NCBI RefSeq assembly: GCF_002797325.1
Contig: NZ_KZ454938.1
Span: forward strand, 632,267-696,266
Origin: Bacillus sp. FJAT-45037
GTDB taxonomy: Bacteria; Bacillota; Bacilli; Bacillales; Bacillaceae_D
Direction of reading: 5' to 3'
DNA: 64,000 nt
A program made the translations under genes and the position numbers. Under the pieces are notes generated by a model, which saw only the letters and a program-made list of their open reading frames with translations, made no database searches and had not been told where the DNA came from. Of the stretch, positions 1 through 8,643 are shown one piece after another. The number at the start of each line of letters is the position of its first letter. The first letter of the stretch is position 1.

Positions 1-1
1 T

Positions 2-2335
2 GAGCTGATCATTACGGCGCATCCAACCGAAGCAACGAAGCGGACGGTTCTTGAGACACAGAAGCGAATCTCCTTGATCTTACAAGAATTTGATAAGCCG
101 CAATTAACGAAAAAAGAACGTCGTCGTTTGGATGATAGTCTATTTAATGAGATAACGGCTTTATGGCAAACAGACGAACTGCGTCACCGCAAACCAACGG
201 TACTAGACGAAGTGAAGAACGGCTTGCACTACTTTAATCAGACCCTCTTTGATGTTATTCCTGAAATTCATCAAGAGCTTGAAGTCCAATTAGATGAACA
301 ATTCCCTAATCATTCGTGGAAGGTTCCAAACTTCCTACATTTCGGTTCATGGATCGGCGGAGATCGCGACGGGAATCCAAATGTCACACCAGAAGTGACT
401 TGGGAGACGTTAGAGCTTCAACGTCGATTGGTTTTAAAGAAATATAAAGAAAGCCTAGTTGATCTGATGAAACGATTTAGTCAAACAACGACACGTGTTG
501 AAATGAGTGATGCGTTATGTCAATCAGTAGAAGAAGACGAGGCGAAGTATTTAGAAGCTGACGAAGCTTGGCCGATTGAGACGGAACTGTATCGTCGAAA
601 ATTCCAAATTATGTTGAAACGTATTCGTAATGTTGGTTCAACAAGTATTGGTTATGACCAAGCAGAAGACTTCTTAGCTGATCTCAATTTAATTAAAGAT
701 AGCGCCGAAGCTCATCAGCCATCAAATCGCACGTTGAAGACGTTACGTAAGTTAATTCGCCAAGTGAAGTTATTTGGCTTCCACTTAGCCACATTAGACA
801 TTCGTAACCACAGTGGTGAACATGAATTAGCGATTACAGAGATTTTAAAAGCGGTTCAAATTACAGATGATTATTCGGCACTTTCTGAAAGTGAGAAGTT
901 GAAAGTTCTTAAAGAGGCGTTAAATGATCCAAGGCCATTGTTATTATTTGAGGAAGACTACTCAAAAGAGACGCAAGAGATTATAGAAGTTTTCCATATG
1001 ATTAAGCGTGCGCATCGTGAGTTTGGTAGTCGCTCGATTGAAGTGTATCTTGTCAGTATGACGCAGTCTTCAAGTGACTTATTAGAAGTGCTCCTACTTG
1101 CAAAAGAAGCTGGAATCTACAGATTGCATGCCGATGGAACAGTTGAAAGTGGGCTACATGTTGCTCCATTATTAGAAACGGTGGATGACCTAGTTGCCGG
1201 ACCACATATTATGAAGACTCTATTTGAAATGGATGTTTACCGCAACCACTTGAAAGAGCGTGGCAATCATCAGGAAATTATGCTTGGGTATTCTGATGGA
1301 AGTAAAGACGGCGGTACATTGACAGCCAATTGGAAGCTATTTAAAGCACAACAAGAGATTCATGAAATGGCGAAAGATTATCATGTTCGTTTGAAATTCT
1401 TCCATGGTCGTGGTGGATCATTAGGCCGTGGCGGTGGCCCGCTTAACCGCAGCATTCTTTCACAACCTGTAGAAACGTTAGGTGACGGGGTGAAAATTAC
1501 AGAGCAAGGTGAAGTGTTATCTTCTCGTTATTTACTAGAAGATATTGCATTTAGAAACTTAGAGCAAGCGACTTCAGCTCTTCTTGAAGCCTCAGCTGCC
1601 TCATCGATTCAAACGAAGGAAGGACATTTCCGTGAAGAAGCGTGGGAAGATGCGATGGAAGTTGTTTCACAACATTCATTAAAGAAATATCAATCGCTTG
1701 TCTTCGGCGATCAAGACTTCCTTACGTACTTTAACCAAGCAACCCCACTCGGAGAGTTAGGTGCGTTAAACATCGGTTCACGTCCAATGAGTCGTAAAGG
1801 AAGCCAACGTTTTGAAGACTTACGTGCGATCCCATGGGTATTTGCTTGGACTCAGTCCCGTCAAATGCTACCAGCTTGGTATGCGGCAGGAACAGGTTTA
1901 AGTGAATTTGTACAAGGGAGCGAAGAGAACTTACAGTTGTTGCGTGAAATGTATGAGAAATGGCCATTTTTCCATGCAACGATTAACAACCTTCAGATGG
2001 CTCTGATGAAAGCTGATCTAAAGACAGCGAAAGAGTACATGAACTTAGTCAAAGATAAAGACATTGCTAATCGAATTTTCGGTAACATTAGAGAGGAATA
2101 CACACGCACGAAAGAAGTGCTATTGCAGATCTCACAAAGCGAAGAATTGCTTGATCATTCGCCAAATATTCAAGAATCAGTCTACAGACGGAATCCGTAT
2201 GTTGATCCACTTAACTTCTTACAAGTAGACTTAATCTCTAAGATGCGTTCAGAAGAAGAACAATCAGAAGAACTACTAACAGAGGTATTGTTAACGATTA
2301 GTGGAGTAGCAGCAGGGCTTGTGAATACAGGTTGA
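2..2335 (+). CDS. ppc: Phosphoenolpyruvate carboxylase, 5' end missing
   Basis: This enzyme carboxylates phosphoenolpyruvate with bicarbonate to oxaloacetate, refilling the TCA cycle in the cytosol. The frame is open from base 2, so the gene begins before the window; about 777 residues are visible, against roughly 880-930 for the family. The first visible residues contain the catalytic-histidine motif TAHPTEA. Further on are GYSDGSKDGG (about 1288-1317) and the glycine-rich FHGRGGSLGRGGGP loop (about 1402-1443), and the protein ends in the conserved NTG. Bacillus subtilis lacks this enzyme and uses pyruvate carboxylase, whereas alkaliphilic relatives commonly carry ppc. It is followed by a long hairpin element shared with the convergent small gene. 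Confidence 0.97.
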   Translation, partial: ELIITAHPTEATKRTVLETQKRISLILQEFDKPQLTKKERRRLDDSLFNEITALWQTDELRHRKPTVLDEVKNGLHYFNQTLFDVIPEIHQELEVQLDEQFPNHSWKVPNFLHFGSWIGGDRDGNPNVTPEVTWETLELQRRLVLKKYKESLVDLMKRFSQTTTRVEMSDALCQSVEEDEAKYLEADEAWPIETELYRRKFQIMLKRIRNVGSTSIGYDQAEDFLADLNLIKDSAEAHQPSNRTLKTLRKLIRQVKLFGFHLATLDIRNHSGEHELAITEILKAVQITDDYSALSESEKLKVLKEALNDPRPLLLFEEDYSKETQEIIEVFHMIKRAHREFGSRSIEVYLVSMTQSSSDLLEVLLLAKEAGIYRLHADGTVESGLHVAPLLETVDDLVAGPHIMKTLFEMDVYRNHLKERGNHQEIMLGYSDGSKDGGTLTANWKLFKAQQEIHEMAKDYHVRLKFFHGRGGSLGRGGGPLNRSILSQPVETLGDGVKITEQGEVLSSRYLLEDIAFRNLEQATSALLEASAASSIQTKEGHFREEAWEDAMEVVSQHSLKKYQSLVFGDQDFLTYFNQATPLGELGALNIGSRPMSRKGSQRFEDLRAIPWVFAWTQSRQMLPAWYAAGTGLSEFVQGSEENLQLLREMYEKWPFFHATINNLQMALMKADLKTAKEYMNLVKDKDIANRIFGNIREEYTRTKEVLLQISQSEELLDHSPNIQESVYRRNPYVDPLNFLQVDLISKMRSEEEQSEELLTEVLLTISGVAAGLVNTG

Positions 2336-2345
2336 TCTAATTAGA

Positions 2346-2474
2346 AAGAGGCTAGGACAATAGTGATTTAACTTGCAAGAATCCGAACAAATAATTGGTG
2401 GTGCAAATACGCTGCTAAATTAGCGTTTTGTTTGGATCCTTAGTTAAATACTTTCATTATGTCCTAGCCTCTTC
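2346..2474. repeat. Long imperfect palindrome, likely bidirectional terminator / intergenic repeat
   Basis: The outer arms are a perfect 13-base inverted repeat (AAGAGGCTAGGAC at 2346-2358, complement at 2462-2474). Inside them GTGATTTAACT pairs with AGTTAAATAC, AAGAATCCGAACAAA pairs with TTTGTTTGGATCCTT, and a short hairpin around ACGCT...AGCGT sits near the tip. The whole 129 bases can fold as one arm with bulges. It lies between convergent genes. Its first 25 bases match 15501-15525 at 20 positions, so it looks like a family of mobile or structural repeats. Confidence 0.7.
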
Positions 2475-2479
2475 TTGAT

Positions 2480-2692
2480 TTAGAGTTGTTTGGCTTTAAA
2501 ATGAACGACAGCTGTGTAGATTGGTTGTCCAGTTTTTACGTGGGGATAGATATGATGATTCACACTAGCTACCTCAAGTAAAAGAGCTTTGTTATGTTCG
2601 ATTTTATCATTCATTCGTTGTTCAAGTTCTTTGAAGCTTGGTGTTTCAAAGCATTCAATTTTATCCTCGATTCGTTCAAGTTGAATAGACAT
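2480..2692 (-). CDS. Small DUF2536 (YrzA-like) protein
   Basis: This encodes a 70-residue soluble protein with no signal peptide or membrane segment. The charged N-terminal half (QLERIEDKIECFE, then ELEQRMNDKIEHNKALLLEVASV) followed by a basic beta-rich tail resembles the Bacillus DUF2536/YrzA family, whose function is unknown; the assignment is from memory. A GGAG ribosome binding site lies about 11 bases upstream of the ATG. It is divergent from mtnN, with about 130 bases between the start codons, and convergent with ppc across the palindrome. Confidence 0.65.
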   Translation of the reverse strand: MSIQLERIEDKIECFETPSFKELEQRMNDKIEHNKALLLEVASVNHHIYPHVKTGQPIYTAVVHFKAKQL

Positions 2693-2821
2693 CGCGACCG
2701 CTCCTTCATTAGTTTACATGCTTCACATCATAGCAAATTTAACAAAAAAAGAAAATAAGTGAATTCAGTTGGTTAGCTGTGTATACTAGTAAGAGATTTA
2801 GTGAGTGAAAGGATGAAGAAG

Positions 2822-3520
2822 ATGAGAATTGCCATTATTGGAGCAATGGATGAAGAGGTAGAATTACTAAAAAGTAAATTGACAGGTAGAGAAGATCGGA
2901 CGATTGCAGGGTGTGAATTTCATCATGGTGACCTTGACGGTGTCGATGTGGTCTTGCTTAAATCAGGAATCGGTAAAGTAAACGCGGCGATCGCGACAAC
3001 GTTATTAATCGAATTATACAAACCAGATCATATCATTAATACCGGCTCTGCTGGTGGATTTAAAGAAGGATTACATGTTGGTGATGTCGTCATTTCAACG
3101 GAAGTTCGTTACAATGACGTCGATGCGACAGTCTTTGGTTACGAATTTGGCCAAGTTCCGCAAATGCCCGCATTTTATGTGCCGAATGATGACTTAATCG
3201 CAGTGGCAGACCAAGCAGCTGAAAGAGTAGGGGTTAACACAGTAAAGGGTCTGATCGTCTCAGGTGATTCGTTTATGAGTGATCATGCTCGTGTCCTAGA
3301 ATTAAAGGAACATTTCCCGAGTGCTCAGTGTGCAGAGATGGAAGCAGGGGCGATTGCTCAAGTTTGTCATCAATTTAAGGTGCCATTTGTTATCATTCGT
3401 TCTCTATCAGATATTGCCGGTAGTGATGCGAAAGTGTCATACGAACAATTCCTAGAGACAGCGTCTGTCAATTCAGCGAAACAAGTGATGTTAATGGTAG
3501 AAACCTTAGCCAATAAATAG
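2822..3520 (+). CDS. mtnN: 5'-methylthioadenosine / S-adenosylhomocysteine nucleosidase
   Basis: This cytosolic enzyme cleaves adenine from methylthioadenosine and S-adenosylhomocysteine, feeding methionine recycling. The product of 232 residues matches the family's usual 230. It begins [16 protein letters not shown], with the catalytic glutamate in the DEEVE stretch, has the nucleoside-site block [18 protein letters not shown], and near the C-terminus carries [11 protein letters not shown] and IRSLSDIAG with the catalytic aspartate. An in-frame GTG at 2801 exists, but AAAGGA lies about ten bases before the ATG at 2822 and the family starts there. It precedes yrhC, as in Bacillus subtilis, but the mccA and mccB genes normally between them are absent. 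Confidence 0.95.
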   Translation: MRIAIIGAMDEEVELLKSKLTGREDRTIAGCEFHHGDLDGVDVVLLKSGIGKVNAAIATTLLIELYKPDHIINTGSAGGFKEGLHVGDVVISTEVRYNDVDATVFGYEFGQVPQMPAFYVPNDDLIAVADQAAERVGVNTVKGLIVSGDSFMSDHARVLELKEHFPSAQCAEMEAGAIAQVCHQFKVPFVIIRSLSDIAGSDAKVSYEQFLETASVNSAKQVMLMVETLANK

Positions 3521-3607
3521 TAAACATTTCCTCTGTTACGAAACATTACATCCTCATAACTCTACTAAAACATGCTATCATTAGGTATGAGTAGGAGGGG
3601 ACAATCC

Positions 3608-3844
3608 ATGACAGAGAAAAAGACACAAGACTTACAAGCTACTGTAGCAGATTATAAACGTTTTGGATTTATTTTGCTTTCTTTAAGTGCCTTTTTAACA
3701 ATTGGCTTGATTATTCCAGCAGAGAGTGGGGCTACTGTTTTATCTGGTAGTTACATTATTGGAATTTTCGGGACATTGGCATCTGCTGTTGTATGTCACC
3801 GACTGGCTATGAACGCACAGAAAAAATTATATGAAAATCAATAG
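3608..3844 (+). CDS. yrhC: YrhC family membrane protein
   Basis: This is a 78-residue protein with a charged N-terminus and two predicted membrane helices (about residues 22-42 and 47-65). Length, topology and position downstream of mtnN match YrhC of Bacillus subtilis, a protein of unknown function. An ATG 36 bases upstream is in frame, but a strong AGGAGGGGA lies just before the ATG at 3608, so the shorter start is chosen. About 85 bases separate it from mtnN, enough for its own promoter. It ends in a strong terminator. Confidence 0.8.
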   Translation: MTEKKTQDLQATVADYKRFGFILLSLSAFLTIGLIIPAESGATVLSGSYIIGIFGTLASAVVCHRLAMNAQKKLYENQ

Positions 3845-3861
3845 ATTAAAATAGATGAATT

Positions 3862-3894
3862 CGAGCATAGAGGACGAACCTCTATGCTCGTTTT
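3862..3894 (+). terminator. Rho-independent terminator after yrhC
   Basis: A 12-base-pair perfect stem (CGAGCATAGAGG with its complement) has a five-base ACGAA loop and is followed by TTTT. Confidence 0.9.
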
Positions 3895-3954
3895 ATTGTT
3901 GTGAAATTTTTTATGATGATGGTATTTCTTCGCACTATGCGTTAATGATACTAT

Positions 3955-4227
3955 ATGAAGACAGATATCGATGAGATGAAAGTTGATATGAGCTTCATGA
4001 AGACGAATATTTCTGATTTACAAACAGACATGACAGGAGTTAAAACGGATATTCGTCATACAAAGACGGATATTACAGAACTGAAGCTTGGACAAGATCG
4101 CCTTGAACAAAGCCAAGATCGAATGCAGAAAAATATGATTGCTAGTTTAGGTCTCTATGCAGATAAAATTGTCAAACATGTCGATGTTCAAGCGGAGGCT
4201 CTAAATAAACGTTTGAGCAGAGAATAA
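3955..4227 (+). CDS. Coiled-coil repeat protein, possibly a 5'-truncated remnant
   Basis: The 90 residues are built from repeats of the type MKTDI-DEMKVDM-SFMKTNI-SDLQTDM with period about seven, predicting one long coiled coil, followed by a short tail (ADKIVKHVDVQAEAL). I do not recognise a family beyond the coiled-coil proteins common in Bacillus. No ribosome binding site precedes the ATG, and a TGA lies two codons upstream in frame. It therefore looks like the surviving 3' part of a longer gene, or a gene that is poorly translated. A terminator hairpin follows it. Confidence 0.4.
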   Translation: MKTDIDEMKVDMSFMKTNISDLQTDMTGVKTDIRHTKTDITELKLGQDRLEQSQDRMQKNMIASLGLYADKIVKHVDVQAEALNKRLSRE

Positions 4228-4254
4228 CTCATTTCTTTCCATTCTTTAGATAAA

Positions 4255-4287
4255 AAAGCGTTCTGCCATTATTGAGCAGAGCGCTTT
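4255..4287. terminator. Bidirectional terminator
   Basis: A 12-pair stem with one wobble (AAAGCGTTCTGC and GCAGAGCGCTTT) lies between convergent genes. It is flanked by A-rich bases on the left and T-rich bases on the right. Confidence 0.8.
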
Positions 4288-4294
4288 CTTTTCA

Positions 4295-4864
4295 TTAAGC
4301 GGGTGGAATAACGAGATAGAAGATGCAGGCGAAGAAGATGAAGATTGCTAAAACGGAGCCGTATGAACGCACCCCTTTAAACGCTTGCGTAGCTTCTAGG
4401 ACGCGTACTCCGAGGACATACATCCAAGCAAGGCCCGCGATTAATAACGCACTATGGATCAAAGTCATCTCAATCCCAGCTTGCAAACCAATTAAAGTTG
4501 GCATCGCTAAAAAGCTAGGGACGAGAATGATGATGGAAACTCGGTAAAGCGAACGCACCATACCAGGGCCACCAAAGCCTCTAGCACCAGCCCAAAGTAA
4601 TAAAGTGAACGCAAGGCGAGTAAGAACAATCGTGATTACTCCAAAAAGGATAAAGATCAGTGGAACGATGAAAGTTCGAAGCAAAGGTGACTCAAAGCTT
4701 TCTACATAGGCATGATTAGCTTGAACAGAAAATAACCCATAGGCAATTCCCAGTAATAAGACGAGCAACCAACCAATGCGATTGGTTTTAGGAGAGTCAG
4801 CGAGTTCTTTAAATGCTAATCGATCTAGCATGATCGCCTTAGTTAGTAACGTAAATCGGTTCAT
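4295..4864 (-). CDS. Yip1-domain-like integral membrane protein
   Basis: This 189-residue protein has about five predicted membrane helices after a basic cytoplasmic N-terminus, covering roughly residues 30-185. The spacing of helices, the proline in the second half (LVPSFLAMP) and the short ends resemble the Yip1 / YckC-like group of bacterial membrane proteins, whose molecular role is unknown. AGGAG precedes the ATG at good spacing. It is convergent with the coiled-coil ORF and lies about 100 bases downstream of the sodium symporter gene on the same strand, so it may be read through from that operon. The family call is tentative; the membrane nature is clear. Confidence 0.6.
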   Translation of the reverse strand: MNRFTLLTKAIMLDRLAFKELADSPKTNRIGWLLVLLLGIAYGLFSVQANHAYVESFESPLLRTFIVPLIFILFGVITIVLTRLAFTLLLWAGARGFGGPGMVRSLYRVSIIILVPSFLAMPTLIGLQAGIEMTLIHSALLIAGLAWMYVLGVRVLEATQAFKGVRSYGSVLAIFIFFACIFYLVIPPA

Positions 4865-4965
4865 CTTTTTAACTCCTATCCTAAATGACTGATTTTATAT
4901 GTATAGAGTTATAGCAGTGTACATTATGTACACTGCTATAAATGGTTGTAACTGTCAAGTTCTTC

Positions 4966-6615
4966 TTATAAGTTCCATGGCATAATCGCCCATACGGCAA
5001 TTCCTAAACAGACGATACTAATCACTGCAGCACCGAAGCGGCTGTTGTAACGTCCTGGGTGTACATCGGTCCACCCATGAATGCGCTCAACTAACTTATG
5101 GTCCTCAGCTGTTGTAAGTTTCGATTGTAGAGAAGGCATTCTGTTTGTGATATAAGAAACCACTATTAAAAGTAAGAAACTAAGCGGGACAGCAAGCATC
5201 GCTCCAGAAATTCCCATTCCGTCTGTTAATGCATGCCCACTAATAACAATGTTTGGGAACACAAATGGTGATACGACAATGTAGAGTCCACCAGCGACAA
5301 CGGAAGCAACCATTGCTCCATAACGGTTGGCTTCTTTCCACCATACGCCCATTAATATGAGTGGTGCGTTCGTTACCCCTGCTAACCCGAAGGCCCACAA
5401 AATACTAACAACTAAGAAGTCTGGTGGATTAATTGCTAAGAGTACGCTGGCTAGACCACCACCGGCGATTGAGAAATAACCTAATTTTACTTTTGTGCTA
5501 TTTGTTAAATTCGGGCGAAGCGTCGTCACGATATCTTGTGAAATTAATGCTCCAATTGCGAGAAGATTTCCACTTAATGTTGAAAGCCCAGCAGAGATCG
5601 CACCAGCAATAACAAGTGCTGTGACCCATTCAGGGTTGTACACTAGGTTTAAGATGATTGTTAATTTATCTGCATCCGCAGCAGAAATGACCACGCCTTC
5701 TGTTTGTGTGAAGTAAACGCCAGCAAAGCCCATTGCATAAGTTGCAGAGAAGACAAGTCCTAAAACAAGCGCAAACCATACCATCGCTTGACGAGCACTT
5801 CTTAAACTAGAGGCGGTGTAAATCCGCATCGCTAAGTGAGGTAGGCCAAGTGCGCCAATTGTGAACGCTGGGATTAATGCAAAGTACCATTTTGATGAGT
5901 ATTGATAATCAAAGAATGTTGGCATTGCTTCGAGCATGGCAGGAACCATGTCTGCGTATAAAAGAGGTGGGAAATACCAACCTGTTCCCCCCATTGCTTT
6001 CATGATCGCCCCAAGTGGAACAATGAACATTAATGCGATAATAACCATTTGAATGGCAGCATTATTTGTCGCTCCAGACATCCCACCGATCGTTACATAC
6101 CCGACGATTAATAAGCCACCGATGATGAGACCAGTCATATAAGGAATACCAAGTAATGTTTCAAACGTAACGGCAATCCCGATCATTTGCCCTAAAGAAT
6201 ACATCAGTGATACTAAAATCATGAATAACGCTGCGATAATCGAAGCCTTTACCCCGTAACGTTCACGGACGAAGTGAGTAGGGGAAAATGCACCCATACG
6301 ACGTAAGCTCGTTCCGTAAATAATGGTAATGAGAGGAATGGCTAAAATCATTTGAATCCATAAAAGAATAAAAGGAGCTTGTAAATTTAAGATGAGACCT
6401 GTCACACCAAGGAAGGTCGCTAAACTCATGTAGGTGGAGGCCATTGCGAGTCCATTTGTAATTGGTCCAACACCGCCACCTGCTGCATACAAGTCTTCTA
6501 CTGATTTACTTGAACGGTTGGAGACATAACCGACAATATAAAAAAGCGCGAATGTTGCGACAACAAAAACAATACCGATAATAGGGTTAGATAATTGCCA
6601 TAATTGCTCTTCCAT
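4966..6615 (-). CDS. Sodium:solute symporter (SSS family, acetate-permease-like)
   Basis: This 549-residue transporter has about 13 membrane helices and imports an organic solute with Na+. Sequence marks include the first-helix stretch VEDLYAAGGGVGPITNGLAMASTYMS and the conserved segment AGAISAGLSTLSGNLLAIGALISQDI, which in SSS proteins forms part of the sodium site. Overall layout is closest to the cation/acetate symporter subgroup (ActP/YwcA-like), but the substrate cannot be read from sequence. It abuts the stop codon of the small membrane gene upstream with no gap, and its AGGAG site lies inside that gene, suggesting translational coupling. A CRE-like site upstream suggests carbon catabolite repression. 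Confidence 0.9.
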   Translation of the reverse strand: MEEQLWQLSNPIIGIVFVVATFALFYIVGYVSNRSSKSVEDLYAAGGGVGPITNGLAMASTYMSLATFLGVTGLILNLQAPFILLWIQMILAIPLITIIYGTSLRRMGAFSPTHFVRERYGVKASIIAALFMILVSLMYSLGQMIGIAVTFETLLGIPYMTGLIIGGLLIVGYVTIGGMSGATNNAAIQMVIIALMFIVPLGAIMKAMGGTGWYFPPLLYADMVPAMLEAMPTFFDYQYSSKWYFALIPAFTIGALGLPHLAMRIYTASSLRSARQAMVWFALVLGLVFSATYAMGFAGVYFTQTEGVVISAADADKLTIILNLVYNPEWVTALVIAGAISAGLSTLSGNLLAIGALISQDIVTTLRPNLTNSTKVKLGYFSIAGGGLASVLLAINPPDFLVVSILWAFGLAGVTNAPLILMGVWWKEANRYGAMVASVVAGGLYIVVSPFVFPNIVISGHALTDGMGISGAMLAVPLSFLLLIVVSYITNRMPSLQSKLTTAEDHKLVERIHGWTDVHPGRYNSRFGAAVISIVCLGIAVWAIMPWNL

Positions 6616-6891
6616 TTAACTTGCTCCTTTCTGTGAGGAATCTGTGGATTGATTTTGTGCATTTTCATCTTCAATGGCTTGATCAATGTGGTTCCCCATT
6701 CGTCCAGCGATCACTGTGAGAATCAACACACCGAACCACCCAACTAAAATTGGAACTATGTACATCACAGGAAAGCCAAACAGCATTGCATCTACAGGAA
6801 AGAGTGAGAACACAAATCCCATGTGACCGGAGACTACGAAAAGGAAAGCCATGATGACGGTAAACCATACTTCTTTTTTGTAAGCACTCAT
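6616..6891 (-). CDS. Small membrane protein encoded with the sodium symporter
   Basis: This 91-residue protein has two predicted membrane helices (about residues 9-30 and 40-64) followed by an acidic, serine- and glutamine-rich cytoplasmic tail. Small two-helix proteins of this kind (DUF485, DUF4212 or DUF3311 groups) are routinely encoded immediately before SSS symporters and are thought to be accessory subunits. I cannot assign one of these families with confidence. The TAA stop directly touches the symporter ATG. A GAGGTG site lies about eight bases before the start. Confidence 0.75.
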   Translation of the reverse strand: MSAYKKEVWFTVIMAFLFVVSGHMGFVFSLFPVDAMLFGFPVMYIVPILVGWFGVLILTVIAGRMGNHIDQAIEDENAQNQSTDSSQKGAS

Positions 6892-6913
6892 ACATACACC
6901 TCGTTTCTTATGT

Positions 6914-6929
6914 TTGTTAACGCTTTCAA
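6914..6929 (-). promoter_or_regulatory. Catabolite-responsive element (CRE) candidate
   Basis: The bases TTGTTAACGCTTTCAA differ at one position from the loose CcpA site pattern WTGNAARCGNWWNCAW as I remember it, and lie 23 bases upstream of the symporter operon's first start codon. Repression by CcpA is inferred. Confidence 0.5.
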
Positions 6930-7122
6930 AAATAACTCAGACTGAACGCTCACTCGGTTTACACATCCTGAGCAGTCGCTCACTAAATAGGTAAGCCACC
7001 TCCTACGATAAAATTAATCGTACCACTGTTTCACAATCTATACTAAAATTACATCATATAGGTCCGAATGTAAAGACTAAATATTGAGAAAATTTTAAAG
7101 AGTTTTATTGGAGGTCCATGTA

Positions 7123-8601
7123 ATGGGGAATAAACAAACTAAAAGGCCGATCGTCTTAGCTGCTATTGTTCTAGCGATGTTTATGGCAGCTGTTGAGGCG
7201 ACGATTGTCGCAACTGCGATGCCTGGGATAGTCGCAGACTTAGGTGGATTTTCAATGTTTAGTTGGGTATTTTCATCTTATTTATTGATGCAAGTGGTAA
7301 TGATTCCTGTGTATGGCAAACTATCAGACATGTATGGTCGAAAGTTAATCTTCACGATCGGGATTAGTATCTTTTTAATCGGATCCATCCTTTGTGGATT
7401 CTCATTTTCGATGGAAATGTTAATTATTAGTCGCTTTATTCAAGGGCTCGGGGCGGGTGCTGTTCAACCGATTGCGACCACGATTGTCGGTGACATGTAC
7501 ACAAAGGAAGAGCGGGCGAATATCCAAGGCTACTTAGCTAGTGTATGGGGAATTTCGGCGATTATGGGTCCGGTCCTTGGTGCAATCTTTATTGAGTATG
7601 TTCACTGGTCATGGATTTTTTGGGTTAACGTGCCATTTGGTATCATTGCTTTGATAGGTGTGAATCTATTTTTACATGAATCGATCGAAAAGAAAAAGCA
7701 ACAAGTCGATTATGGAGGGGCATTCTTACTGTTTTTAGCCATTACGCCGTTTATGCTCGTTTTGATTCAAGGAAGTGTATGGGGCTTTAGTTCGCCACTT
7801 GTGTTGCTTTTATTAGCTCTATCGATTAGTTGCTTCAGTGTCTTCTTAGTGATCGAGAGAAAGGTTAATAATCCGATTATGACCCTTTCGCTTTGGAGTC
7901 ATCCGCATATTCGGAATGCAAATATTGCCTCTTTTTCAGGAGGAGCCATTCTCCTTGCGATCTCGACATTTTTACCTACTTATGTTCAAGGAGTCATGAA
8001 CCAACCACCTATTATTGCAGGTCTTGCGCTTACTGCGATTTCCATCGGTTGGCCGATCTCAGCAACGATTGCCGGGAAGATGATGTTAAAAACAGGGTTT
8101 CGTGTCACCGCGATTATTGGAGGATGTGCCCTTGTGCTTGGTGGGATTTTCTATATCATGCTACCTCTTGTGCAACATCCACTTTGGGCTGGGGTCGGTT
8201 CATTTATTATTGGTGTTGGAATGGGCTTTTCGACAACCACCTTTATCGTATCCATTCAATCAACGGTCGAATGGAAAGTGCGAGGTGAAGCGACATCGAT
8301 GAATATGTTTATGCGCTTGTTAGGCGGAGCCGTCGGGGTAGCATTTTTAGGTGGGCTACTAAACCGCCGCTTACAAACAGAGCTGAGTGAGAAAGAAGAG
8401 ATATTATCTTTTGAACCAACGATTGATGTAGTAAACAATCTGCTTGGTGACAGAGAGAGGATAAAGCTAACAGCAGGAGAGCTAGAAGCCTTGCAACAAG
8501 GACTCGCTAGCAGTTTAAGTTTTGTGTTTACGGCGATCCTCATCCTCGCGTTGATTAGTTTCTTTTTTATATTAAAGCTGCCAAAAGACTCATCTAAATA
8601 A
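7123..8601 (+). CDS. MFS drug exporter, 14-helix DHA2 (EmrB/QacA) type
   Basis: This 492-residue proton-driven exporter has about 14 membrane helices. The loop after helix 2 reads GKLSDMYGRK (MFS motif A), the first helix contains MAAVEATIVATAMPGI (the DHA2 D1-type motif, with E in place of D), and helix 5 has the antiporter motif around GPVLGA. These place it among multidrug-resistance exporters, but the substrate is unknown. An in-frame GTG at 7108 lies before the ribosome binding site; GGAGGT at 7111-7116 fits the ATG at 7123. It is monocistronic and ends in a perfect terminator shared with the convergent Nudix gene. Confidence 0.9.
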   Translation: MGNKQTKRPIVLAAIVLAMFMAAVEATIVATAMPGIVADLGGFSMFSWVFSSYLLMQVVMIPVYGKLSDMYGRKLIFTIGISIFLIGSILCGFSFSMEMLIISRFIQGLGAGAVQPIATTIVGDMYTKEERANIQGYLASVWGISAIMGPVLGAIFIEYVHWSWIFWVNVPFGIIALIGVNLFLHESIEKKKQQVDYGGAFLLFLAITPFMLVLIQGSVWGFSSPLVLLLLALSISCFSVFLVIERKVNNPIMTLSLWSHPHIRNANIASFSGGAILLAISTFLPTYVQGVMNQPPIIAGLALTAISIGWPISATIAGKMMLKTGFRVTAIIGGCALVLGGIFYIMLPLVQHPLWAGVGSFIIGVGMGFSTTTFIVSIQSTVEWKVRGEATSMNMFMRLLGGAVGVAFLGGLLNRRLQTELSEKEEILSFEPTIDVVNNLLGDRERIKLTAGELEALQQGLASSLSFVFTAILILALISFFFILKLPKDSSK

Positions 8602-8604
8602 CGA

Positions 8605-8643
8605 AACAAAGCGAACAGATAAACGAGTCATGTTCGCTTTGTT
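8605..8643. terminator. Bidirectional terminator hairpin
   Basis: A perfect 13-pair stem (AACAAAGCGAACA and complement) lies between convergent genes. Its right arm overlaps the last codons of the Nudix gene. Confidence 0.8.

Noticed and set aside
6683-6895. 70-codon frame overlapping the small symporter-partner gene
   Set aside because: It is a shifted-frame shadow with an unlikely residue composition; the 91-residue frame fits the operon and has the ribosome binding site.
7893-8302. 131- and 66-codon frames inside the MFS exporter gene
   Set aside because: Both lie wholly within the exporter gene and are rich in Cys, His and Trp as expected of out-of-frame translation.
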